Of a stretch of 64,000 nucleotides of DNA, positions 1-9,200 are shown one piece after another. How positions within the stretch are numbered: the first letter of the stretch is position 1; every line of letters starts with the position of its first letter. The translations under genes and the position numbers were made by a program. The notes below the pieces were generated by a model. It worked only from the letters and a program-made list of their open reading frames with translations, did no database searches and had not been told where the DNA came from. The DNA is from an uncultured Myxococcales bacterium (GTDB lineage Bacteria; Myxococcota_A; UBA9042), in assembly GCA_903924465.1 (NCBI GenBank), contig CAIYBN010000040.1, forward strand, positions 62,001-126,000, read 5' to 3'.

Positions 1-2
1 TT

Positions 3-1955
3 TCCAATGCGATCAAGGGTTTGACGACCCTGGCCGAACCGCTGCCAATCTCCCTTGGCGTGTTCATCATCGCCGCCGGCGTGGCATGGTATGGCTACGA
101 CTCGACCAAGGCGCGCATGGAAGTGGGCCGCTTGGCCCAGGAGAAAGCGGAGCTGGATCAGGCCTTTGCCGGTGATACCAAGCCTGCGGAACCGACCATT
201 GCGGCCAACAATGCCGGTACGGCGCAAGCGCCAAGTGTGCAACCCGCGGCAGCCCCGGCAGCGACGCCACCCGCGGGCGTGGGCGTGCCGAGCGGCAAAA
301 AGACCGAGGACGGCTACACATTTTACCTGACGCCGCTCGACGCTGAGGACTACATCTACGGCAATCCGGACGCCAAGGTCACGGTCGTGAAGTACTCGGA
401 TTTTGAATGCCCTTACTGCAAGTACCTGGCGCTGACGATGGAGCCGGTCAAGGCGAAGTACAAGGACAAAGTCCGCTTCATCATGAAGCATTTCCCGATG
501 AACCCGAGCTGCAATCGCTACATGGCGGGCTACGACAAGCACCCGAATGCGTGCAATGCCTCGATCACCGGCATTTGCGCGGGTCGGCAAGGCAAGTTCT
601 GGGAAATGCACGACAAGTTGTACGCGGCGCAGCCCAAGCTCGATCCGGAGTCCAACCGCGGTTATGCGCAGGAGCTGGGCCTCGATCTGGCCAAGTACGA
701 CGCCTGCGTGAAAGATCCGACCGTGCTGCAGCGCATCAACAAAGACATCGATCTGGCGGTCAAAGCGGGCATCAACGGCGCGCCGCGGACGTACATCAAT
801 GGCCGGTTGGTCACCGGATCGGCGTCGACGGCGATTCTGGAGTACTACATCGAGAAGTCGCTGGAACATCCGGAAGCTCAGGGCGCAACGGCGCAACCCG
901 CGGTCGTGATGGCGCCGAAACCCGATGGCACGCATATGATTGCCGCGAAGACGGCGACGACGTCGTTCTTCATCGATCCGTATGAAGCGACGCTGACGCA
1001 GGACGGCAAAGCCGTGAGCGTGCCCGATGTGGAACCGGCGCTGGCGAGTTGGACGGAATCCGATGCCGCGTGCAAGAAGGCCGGTAAGCGCCTGTGCACC
1101 GAAGAGGAATGGACCGCAGCGTGCACCGGCACACCGCCGGTTGACGAGAACAAGAACAACCAGTTTGCCGACGACAACGTCGAGGGCAACATGTACCCGT
1201 ATGGCTCGTTCTACGAGGTCGGCGTCTGCCGCGACCAGGAGGACAAGTACAAAGGCAAAGCCGGAAAAACCGGCACCATGGAAAAATGCCGGACGCCGAG
1301 CGGCATTTTCGACCTCGCGGGCAACATCGGCGAGTGGACCGGCACGACCAAGGAAACCGCTGGCTTGATGGGCGGTCACAACAGCTCGGGCGAGCGCGCG
1401 GCGTGCAACCAGCGCTCCGCCAGCTTTGGCATCGGCAACCGCAACATGACGACCGGGTTCCGCTGCTGCGCCGATTCGGACGTCAAACAGGGCAAGATCG
1501 CCGAGAGCCAGATCGCCAAAGCGGATGGCGAGATGGTGGGCAAACCCGTTCCGGCGTTCGACGTCAAGGACACATCCGGCACCGCCATCAACACGAAGGA
1601 CTGGAAGGGCAAGGTCACGCTCATCAATTTCTTCGCATCGTGGTGCGGCCCGTGCAAGAAGGAATTCCCGGAATTGGTCAACCTCTACAAGGAGAACAAG
1701 GCCAAGGGCTTCCAGATTGTCTCGGTGGGCGTGGATCGCGAGAGCGGCAAGTCGCTGGAATTCGCCAAGGGCTTTGAAGCCACGTGGAGCGTGATTTCCG
1801 ACGCGGAAAGCGAGCTGATGGGCCAATTCAATGTGTACTCCATGCCGGCGACGTTCATCATCGACCGGCAGGGCGTCGTCCGATTCATGGACACGGGCTT
1901 CAAACCGGAAGAACAGTTGGAAAAACTGCGCTCCGCGGTCAAAGGTCTGCTTTGA
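3..1955 (+). CDS. DsbA-like / SUMF1-like / TlpA-like triple-domain thiol-disulfide protein (5' end outside window)
   Basis: The reading frame is open to the left edge. A TTG at 21 is the first in-window start candidate, but the gene probably begins upstream, so the N-terminus is unknown. Numbering from that TTG, a hydrophobic anchor (about 9-26) precedes a Pro/Ala linker. A DsbA-type thioredoxin fold (about 112-285) follows, with CPYC at 130-133 and a cis-Pro region in GAPRTYING. A SUMF1/formylglycine-generating-enzyme-like fold (about 305-485) has the family elements DLAGNIGEW and TGFRCC. A TlpA/ResA-type thioredoxin domain (about 505-644) carries WCGPC at 541-545. The SUMF1-like part lacks the paired catalytic cysteines of true FGE, so it is more likely structural or binding. 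I infer a membrane-anchored periplasmic redox protein, perhaps serving the cysteine-rich secreted proteins downstream. Domain calls are firm; substrate is unknown. Confidence 0.8.
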   Translation, partial: SNAIKGLTTLAEPLPISLGVFIIAAGVAWYGYDSTKARMEVGRLAQEKAELDQAFAGDTKPAEPTIAANNAGTAQAPSVQPAAAPAATPPAGVGVPSGKKTEDGYTFYLTPLDAEDYIYGNPDAKVTVVKYSDFECPYCKYLALTMEPVKAKYKDKVRFIMKHFPMNPSCNRYMAGYDKHPNACNASITGICAGRQGKFWEMHDKLYAAQPKLDPESNRGYAQELGLDLAKYDACVKDPTVLQRINKDIDLAVKAGINGAPRTYINGRLVTGSASTAILEYYIEKSLEHPEAQGATAQPAVVMAPKPDGTHMIAAKTATTSFFIDPYEATLTQDGKAVSVPDVEPALASWTESDAACKKAGKRLCTEEEWTAACTGTPPVDENKNNQFADDNVEGNMYPYGSFYEVGVCRDQEDKYKGKAGKTGTMEKCRTPSGIFDLAGNIGEWTGTTKETAGLMGGHNSSGERAACNQRSASFGIGNRNMTTGFRCCADSDVKQGKIAESQIAKADGEMVGKPVPAFDVKDTSGTAINTKDWKGKVTLINFFASWCGPCKKEFPELVNLYKENKAKGFQIVSVGVDRESGKSLEFAKGFEATWSVISDAESELMGQFNVYSMPATFIIDRQGVVRFMDTGFKPEEQLEKLRSAVKGLL

Positions 1956-1985
1956 GACCGGCGGCAAACGTCGTAGAGTGACGAC

Positions 1986-2762
1986 GTGATGCCGCTCAAG
2001 CACCTGCTGCTGCTCCTGCTCGCGTTGACACCCGCCGCGTGCACGCGCGCGCCTGCCCGTGGACCACTGGCTTGGCAAACCGCGCTGCCGGGGCTGGACT
2101 ATGCGCGGGCCGAATTGCTCGTCGGTCAGGATCAGCAGCCGATCGGGATCCACCTGTTGCGCCTGGAACCGCGGCAGTGGCGGCTGCGGGTCGTGACGCC
2201 GGAGAAGATGGGCAAGCAACTGGGCAGTCCCGCGGATTTTCGCGGCGCGATTCCCGGTGCGGTTGCGGCCATCAACGGCGGCTTTTTTGACCCGGCCTAC
2301 AAGCCGCTCGGCCTGCTCGTGGACGACGGTCAGACGCTTTCACCACTGCGGCACGTGGACCATGGCGTCTTTGGCATCGCCGCCCAGCAACCGCTGCTCC
2401 GCCACGCGCGCGACTGGAAAGACCTGCCTGAACTGGAGTTCGCGGTGGAATGTGGGCCGCGCCTGCTCGTCGACGGCCAGCCTCTGACGTTCAAGCCAAG
2501 CCTGGCGCGGCGCACCGTGCTCGGCTACGACAGCCATGGCCGGGTTCTGTTGGTCGCGACCGAAGGCGTGATCCAACTCAGCGAACTGACAGACTTTTTG
2601 CGACGGCCGGAACACGACGGCGGCCCCGGTCTGTCGGACGCTCTGAATCTGGACGGGGGACCGTCGACGATGCTGGAAATTGATGCCGGGCCGGTCCACG
2701 CAAGCGTGCCAACACCCGTGCAAGTTCCAGTAGGCATTGTCGTTTCTCCCAGACTTCGGTAG
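1986..2762 (+). CDS. Phosphodiester glycosidase (NAGPA/DUF2233-like) family lipoprotein
   Basis: The 258-residue product starts at GTG or at the adjacent ATG 3 nt later; neither has a strong ribosome-binding site. A short hydrophobic segment ending in the lipobox-like LTPAAC predicts a lipoprotein. The domain resembles the NAGPA/DUF2233 family: AINGGFF near residues 95-101, and LNLDGGPSTML near 220-230, the family's C-terminal signature. Family members hydrolyse phosphodiester-linked sugars, and in bacteria they are often sporulation- or envelope-associated. It begins 30 nt after the thioredoxin fusion and is probably co-transcribed with it. The exact substrate cannot be told from sequence. 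Confidence 0.75.
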   Translation: MMPLKHLLLLLLALTPAACTRAPARGPLAWQTALPGLDYARAELLVGQDQQPIGIHLLRLEPRQWRLRVVTPEKMGKQLGSPADFRGAIPGAVAAINGGFFDPAYKPLGLLVDDGQTLSPLRHVDHGVFGIAAQQPLLRHARDWKDLPELEFAVECGPRLLVDGQPLTFKPSLARRTVLGYDSHGRVLLVATEGVIQLSELTDFLRRPEHDGGPGLSDALNLDGGPSTMLEIDAGPVHASVPTPVQVPVGIVVSPRLR

Positions 2763-2885
2763 CGCCATCGGCCGCTGATTCAGTTGTTTGGCAAGCGACG
2801 CTGTTTCAGGCAAACTTGCGGGTTGCGTCATACGCCGGTGCCCGTGCCCTTTGTCGCAGGTAACCGTCAGTCTTGGAGGTCGACC

Positions 2886-4475
2886 GTGTCCCGTCCCAGG
2901 GAAATTGTGCAAAAAGATGTCGCGCTTCGCTGCGTGGCGCACGTGTTGTTGCTGACGTTCACGACGGCGTCACTGCTCGTTCCCCTGCCACAGCGCTGGG
3001 GCGGGAGTCAGGCGTGGGCGCAGGAAGGCGATCGTCCGACCATTGGCATCGTGCCGTTTGCCCGCAAAGGCGAAGTCGGCGTGCTCGCTGCGGCGCGCAT
3101 TGAAGAATACCTGCGACAAATGCTGAGTGCCGGCGACGCGCTCAGGCCATTACCGGCCAAAGTCATCGACTCCGGCAAGCCGTTGGTGCCGATCGCCAAG
3201 GAAATCAAAGAGAAGCCGCAGACGCCCGCGCAAAAGGCCCTGGATCGCGCGGACACGCTGGCGGTGACGGCACGGACGATGACCGAGGAGAACGAGGATC
3301 CGAACGACACGCTCAAGCTCCTCAAAGCGGCGGCGCAGCGGTATGAGGACAACTTTGTCGAGCTGGTCGATTTCACCAAGCTCGTGGACGTGTACGCGCA
3401 GGCGGCGACCATTTCTCTGAAGCTGAACGACGCCAAGGGCGCCAAGGAATGGCTGGAAAAGGCCGTGGTGCTGCAGCCGACGTTTGTGGTGGACACGCGC
3501 AAGGCGTCGAAGCCGCTGCAGCAGGCACTGACCCAGGCGCGTCAGGGCTTGGCCGACAAAGAGGGCGCGAACTTGAGCATTGACTGTCCGCTGGTCGGCG
3601 CGGACGTGTTTGTGGACGGCGTCAAAGTCGGCAACTGCCCTGCGCAGGTTAAGGATTTGCTCCAGGGCACGCACTACGTTCAGGTTCGCAAGCCCGGCGC
3701 GACGCCGTGGGGCCAGATCTTCGTCGCCAAAGGCAAGGACGGCACGATCAGCGCGAACATCAAGGTCGAAGAAGACCCGACGTCGATTGGGCTGACCGTA
3801 CCGCCTGAGGACATCAAGGCATTCGCCGGCAGCGGCAATTTCCATGAAAAAGTCTTCAAGAACATGGCGTCCATGTTCAGCAAGCAGGTCGGCGCGCAGT
3901 ATTTGTTGTACGGCGTGGTCGCCAAGAATCCGCGGTCGCTGGAATTGCACCTGTTTTTGTTCCACGCCAAGACCAAACGCGCCTGCGCTTTGGACAAAGT
4001 CGAGTACCAGCCGACGCTGGGCGACCTGCAGATGAAGACACTGGATGCCGAAGGACGCGTGCGTGCGGCGCTGACGACCTGCAAGGAAGTCGATGATTTG
4101 CCAGCGGTATTTGACGCGAGCGCCGAAGCCAAAGCGGATGCAGCGGCGGCAGTCGCAGTGGCCGCAGTTGCGCCGCCGCCGGTGACCGAAGAGGAGGCGC
4201 CGCCGCCCAAGGCCAAGCCTACGCCGAAGCCGGAGCCCAAGGTGAAGCCTGTGCCGGTCCCCGTCGCAGAGCCCGTGGTCGATTCGAATGCCGACCCGTA
4301 TGCCGGTTTGCTGCACGATGAGGACGAGACGCAGAAGACCCCGTGGTACAAGAAATGGTGGCCGTGGACGATTCTCGGCGTCGTCGTCGCCGGTGGCGCA
4401 GGTGCCGCCATTTATGCCGCAACGCGCCAGCCCGCACCAGCGACCGGCTTCTCGGCCATCGGGGTGATCCCGTGA
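2886..4475 (+). CDS. PEGA-domain envelope protein with C-terminal membrane anchor
   Basis: The GTG at 2886 is chosen because GGAGG (2875-2879) sits 6 nt upstream and a signal peptide ending near AWAQ (residue about 46) follows at once; the frame stays open further upstream without such support. The 529-residue product has an alpha-helical, TPR-like middle. A PEGA domain (about 231-275) contains LSIDCPLVGADVFVDG. After it come a Pro/Lys/Val-rich linker (about 415-465) and one transmembrane segment (about 491-516) in a WWPWTILGVVVAGGAG context. PEGA domains are small beta folds common in surface proteins of Myxococcota. The layout suggests a periplasmic protein tethered by its C-terminus. Function is unknown. 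The next gene starts about 40 nt downstream. Confidence 0.7.
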   Translation: MSRPREIVQKDVALRCVAHVLLLTFTTASLLVPLPQRWGGSQAWAQEGDRPTIGIVPFARKGEVGVLAAARIEEYLRQMLSAGDALRPLPAKVIDSGKPLVPIAKEIKEKPQTPAQKALDRADTLAVTARTMTEENEDPNDTLKLLKAAAQRYEDNFVELVDFTKLVDVYAQAATISLKLNDAKGAKEWLEKAVVLQPTFVVDTRKASKPLQQALTQARQGLADKEGANLSIDCPLVGADVFVDGVKVGNCPAQVKDLLQGTHYVQVRKPGATPWGQIFVAKGKDGTISANIKVEEDPTSIGLTVPPEDIKAFAGSGNFHEKVFKNMASMFSKQVGAQYLLYGVVAKNPRSLELHLFLFHAKTKRACALDKVEYQPTLGDLQMKTLDAEGRVRAALTTCKEVDDLPAVFDASAEAKADAAAAVAVAAVAPPPVTEEEAPPPKAKPTPKPEPKVKPVPVPVAEPVVDSNADPYAGLLHDEDETQKTPWYKKWWPWTILGVVVAGGAGAAIYAATRQPAPATGFSAIGVIP

Positions 4476-4516
4476 TCAGTCCCGCATTTTCTACCGACCG
4501 TATCCGGAGCGAGATC

Positions 4517-6241
4517 ATGCCGACCCGCCGCATCGTGAACCTGAGCCGTAGGGTGATCGCGCCCGCGTTCGCGCTGCTTGCGGCGTGCCAACCGGCAGCG
4601 ACCGCGCCTTCGACGAAAATTGTCGTCAACGTGCGCGTGCCAGCCAACGCTGACAACCCGCTCGGCGCGGCCGATGCGCGGTTCGTCGCGCTGATTGCCG
4701 ATTTTCCCGGCGCGGATGGCAAGCTCTTCAACATCCAGCCCTACGCCGCGGGCGTCCGCGTGACGCCGCCGGCCATTCCATTTGGCGCCGCGCGGCAAAT
4801 CCGCGTTGATGTCTACGACGGCCAGGACCAACCAACGGTGCCGATCGCCCGCGGCACATCAGTGCCCGTGGACGTGTTCAGTTCGTCGGCGTCCGTCGAG
4901 TTGCATCCCTACGTCACCCGCATCAACAAGTTCGCCGCGGTCTTTTCCGAGCCGGACGTGGACGGCAATTCGCCGCAAACCACGCTGGCCGCGCCCCATG
5001 TGGCGACCGGCGTGACGCAATTGCCCAATGGCAGCGTCCTGATGGCGGGCGGCGCGGTGCCGAAGGCGAACAGCAAGAGTCCTTTTGACCCGGCCAGCTA
5101 CGCTTCATTCCAGTCCACCGTCGCGCTGTACGACCCGGATTCACGCGGGTTGAACTTGGCCGCCGATCCCGCCGGCCAGCTGGCGACGCCGCGCGCGTTC
5201 CACACCATGGCGCTGGGCCAGACCGTCGTGGCGATTGTCGGCGGCGTGGAAATGGACACGACCGGCGTGGCGCGGGCGTCCAACAAGATTGAATTTTACA
5301 ACATCGCGACCGGCGAAGTGACGAGCCCGACGCAGACCGAGCCGAACCTGCACTTTGGCCGCATCGCGCCGACCGTCATCCAAATGTTCGACCATCAGGA
5401 CTACTTCCTGATTCTCGGCGGCAAGGGCAATGAAGACTGTCCAGCCGACCCGCGCGCCGGCTTGTGCGGCGGCAACACGTGGGAAATTTGGCACGCAACC
5501 GGCGGCTTCAAGGCGATGGGCCAATTGGCCACCGCGCGCTGGCACCACGCAGGCGTGCGCGTGCCTGGACCGGAAGGTGGTTTCGTCATGCTGGTCGGCG
5601 GCGAAAACACCCAAGGCCCAGTCAACACGATGGAAGTCGTGCAGTTCACCGTGTCCAGTGGCAGCGTGCTCGTTTCCGACTCGCTGGCCAACTGCCCGGC
5701 TGACTGCCCGGCCACGCCGGCGGGTTTCCTGTGGAATCCCGCGCCTGTGTTGACCAACCAGCCGACCCGCATTTGGCCCGCGGCACTGTTCGTTGCCAAC
5801 GCCACGGCAGGCTACTATCACGTCTACACCATCGGCGGCTTCAACGATGTCGCGCGCACCAGCGCCAACAAGACCGTCGATGTCTTCGACATTCAGCAGA
5901 GCGCCATCATCGCGACCAAGTCGATGAGTTCCGGCCGCGCCGCGCCCATCGTCGCGGCCGTCACATCTGGACCCAGCATCGGCCAAGTCCTCATCAGCGG
6001 CGGCAGCAGCAGCGACTCCACGCATTGGAATAGCGGCGAATTCCTCCACGTCGACGACAATGGCAGCGGCGGCGTCGCGGTGAATATCGACCAGATCGGC
6101 AATTTGATGGGCGACGGCGACCGCACGTTGGGCGCCGCGGCCGGGCTCAGCACGGGCCATGTCCTGATTCTCGGCGGCACGGGCGGAACAGCCACCAGCC
6201 TCACCGGTCGCACGGACGCCATGCTCTGGAATCCTTACTAG
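4517..6241 (+). CDS. Kelch-type beta-propeller lipoprotein
   Basis: ATG at 4517 is preferred: GGAG lies 7 nt upstream, and the sequence that follows is a lipoprotein signal with C24 in LLAACQ. The 574-residue product has a short beta domain and then repeated blades of the Kelch/galactose-oxidase style. Examples are GSVLMAGGAV, TVVAIVGGVE, YFLILGGKG, GFVMLVGGEN, GQVLISGGSS and GHVLILGGTGG, about 50-60 residues apart. Such propellers usually bind protein or glycan. It sits between the PEGA protein and the giant DUF11 protein, ending 50 nt before the latter, so the three may form one envelope operon. Partner and ligand are unknown. Confidence 0.75.
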   Translation: MPTRRIVNLSRRVIAPAFALLAACQPAATAPSTKIVVNVRVPANADNPLGAADARFVALIADFPGADGKLFNIQPYAAGVRVTPPAIPFGAARQIRVDVYDGQDQPTVPIARGTSVPVDVFSSSASVELHPYVTRINKFAAVFSEPDVDGNSPQTTLAAPHVATGVTQLPNGSVLMAGGAVPKANSKSPFDPASYASFQSTVALYDPDSRGLNLAADPAGQLATPRAFHTMALGQTVVAIVGGVEMDTTGVARASNKIEFYNIATGEVTSPTQTEPNLHFGRIAPTVIQMFDHQDYFLILGGKGNEDCPADPRAGLCGGNTWEIWHATGGFKAMGQLATARWHHAGVRVPGPEGGFVMLVGGENTQGPVNTMEVVQFTVSSGSVLVSDSLANCPADCPATPAGFLWNPAPVLTNQPTRIWPAALFVANATAGYYHVYTIGGFNDVARTSANKTVDVFDIQQSAIIATKSMSSGRAAPIVAAVTSGPSIGQVLISGGSSSDSTHWNSGEFLHVDDNGSGGVAVNIDQIGNLMGDGDRTLGAAAGLSTGHVLILGGTGGTATSLTGRTDAMLWNPY

Positions 6242-6291
6242 TTCAGCTTTCGCCGACAACGCGACGCCACGGACGCAGGAAGACAACGCTG

Positions 6292-9200
6292 ATGACTCAC
6301 CGCCCGCGGAATTGGCGCGCACGAGCAACGGGATGGCTGCTGGCTCTCGCGTGCGTGTTCGCGGGTGCCGCGCCGGTGCACGCGCTCGTGGTCGGCTCGT
6401 ATCCGTCGACGCCCAAGGCGTTCAAGGTGTACGGCAAGTCGGTGCAGCTGGGCGCCAGCCTCGTCACCAATTTCATCGACTACCGGTTCAACGACAAGCT
6501 GCTGCCGCAGAGCTCGGACACAGTCAAGATCGCCCAGAAGATGCCGCAGGACGCGAAGATCGTCGGCGCATTCTTGTATTGGGGCGCTTCTGAGCCCAAC
6601 AGCGGCTATGACAACACCGCCGTCGTGACCTTGGCGGACGGCGCGCAACAGACATTGGCCGCGGACGGTTGCGAAACGCGGACGGACCCGACCGTCAATG
6701 GCACCGGCACGCACTATTACTGTCGGCGCGATATCACGTCGTTGCTGCAAGCGCACCCGGGTTCGGATCACTGGAACGGCAACTATACGGTCGGCGGCAT
6801 TGACGCCAAAGTTGCCAATATCGTTCAGGTCACCCCGCAGAATCCCAACGCTTGCAATGGCCTGACGAAGCAAAATGGTCAGCTGGAGGATGTGTGCTGT
6901 GACCAGGGCGACGTCGGCTGTCAGGCGCGTTATGCCTCGTGGACGATGGTGTTCGTCTACGACACGGCGTTCAGCGAAACGACACAGCGGGACGTGTTCC
7001 TGTACGACGGCTACGTGCTGTTGGACGAACAACAGTCGACGCTTGGACAAATCAAGTTTACGATCAATGACTTTCTGGTCGCGGATCCGCCAGACGCCCA
7101 GCTCACCTACTATGCAATGGAAGGCGACAAGCAGTTGGGCAATCCGGAGCAGGATCCGGGCAACAACGGTCCGGATAGCCCGCCGTGCGCGACGTGTTGG
7201 GATTTCGTGTCGTTCAACGGCATCGAGCTGACCGGTGGTGCGGGCAACAACGAACCGCACAACATCATGAACTCGACGCCGGAAACGGGCCTCGATCTCG
7301 ATACTTTCGACGTGTCGACGCTGGTCAAGCCAAATGACACGTCGGCGACGATGGTGGTTTCCTCCGGTAACGGTTCGCTCGCGGACAACGTCGGCCAGGA
7401 CATGGCGAAGGCGGGCTATGGCGAATTCTTCGTCTACGGCTGGTCGCTCCTGCAGGTGAATCGCAAGGCGCCGAATTTCAAGAGTACGGTCAACAAGTTC
7501 TACGCCAATTACACTGAAGCCTCGCCCGGCGATACGCTGACGTACACCGACGATCTGCTCAATACCGGTCCGTTGGACGCGGACAACACGACGCTCAAGT
7601 TCGGGGTATTTCCGCCAGCCGGTACCGATTACGTGCCTGGCTCGACCACCGTCGACGGCGTCGTCGTGCCCGATGTCGGCGGCCAAAGCGCGCTGACGAA
7701 TGGGCTCAACCTGGGTGTGCTGACCAACGCCGCCGGCGGCAAGTCGAACCGCACCGTGACGTTCAAGGTCAAGATCAAGGCCGTTCCGGGCGTCACGGAA
7801 ATCGACAGTTCCGGCTTGATTTCATACACCTACGTCAGCGCCAAATATTCAGATTCTGTCGCCACGCAGACGTCCGTCGTGAAGCTCGTGCCGCCGCAGT
7901 TGGCGCCGCCGTCGCTGGCTGTGGCACCGGCGAAGCAGAGTCCGGCCGGGACCGTGACGTTTACGCTGACGCTGCAAAGCCTCTCAGCGACTGCGCTTTC
8001 GGTGGATTCAGTCGGCTTTGACCTGCCGCCGGAGCTGTCGTTCATTTCCGCGACCGGGCCGGGCACGAACAAATCGGCCGCGACGGGCGGCGTCAGCAAC
8101 AGCGGCCAGGTGCGGTTTGACACCGTGCCGATCGCCTCGGGCCAGCAGGCGGTCTTCACGATTCAGGTCAAGGTCAAGGATCTCGCTGCACTCCAAGCGC
8201 TTGGCATCACGCCGATTGCCGGGCACATCGTCAACACGCAAGGCACCGTGACGCTGGGCGCCAAGAGCTACAAGACCGACGATCCGAATCAGGCAGGCGC
8301 CGAGAATCCGACGATGCTGACCTTGCAGGTGCCGTCGGATTTGACCAAGTCGACCAAAACGGTGACGGACTTGTCGCCCGAGACGCCATTTTTGCCGGGC
8401 GATCAGGTGAAGTTCACCATCAACATCGTCAATTCGGGTGCCGGCGACGCGACCGTCAACGTGAGCGACCAGATTCCGTCCGGACTCGTGTTCATCTCCT
8501 CGCAAAGCCCGGAATTGACGCTGGCGGGCACGGTGCTGTCTGGCGTCGTGACGGTGCCAGCCGGGCAGACCAAGGTCTTGAACTTCACCGCACAAATCAA
8601 GCCCGATACGACGCCGGGCGCGACCTTCCAGAACCTCGCGACGTTGGCGCCGACCGATGGCCAGACGCCGACAACGGTGCAGACGCCGGTGACGACCGTG
8701 CAAGGCGGTCCGGATCTGTCGACTTCGGTGCTGACGGTGGTGGACGTCAATGGCGGCGATCTGGAGCCGGGGGACACGCTGGCCTATACGCTGACGCTGA
8801 CCAATACCGGCAAAATCGCCACGGGCGCGCTGCAAATTGCCTTGCCGGTGGACAAGAGTCTGGAGGGCGTCACGGCCATCGATGGCGGCGGTGTGCTGGA
8901 TTTGGGCACAGGCAGCATCCTGTGGAGCTCTGTCGGGATCGCGGCGGGCGGGCAACTCGTGCTGCACTACACGGCGAAGGTCAAGGCCGCGACGACCAAT
9001 GGCACGTCCGTGGCGGCCATCGCGACAGTGACCGGCGCGCAGCTGCCTCAGCCAAAACAGGTTTCCGCGACGGTGAAGGTTCAGGCCAATCCCAACATTT
9101 CGACCTTCACCGACGTCGCCACGTCGTCGGGCGGCAGCACGTTCAATCCCGGCGACACGGTGACGTACACGATTGCTTTGCAGAACACCGGCAAGGGCGT

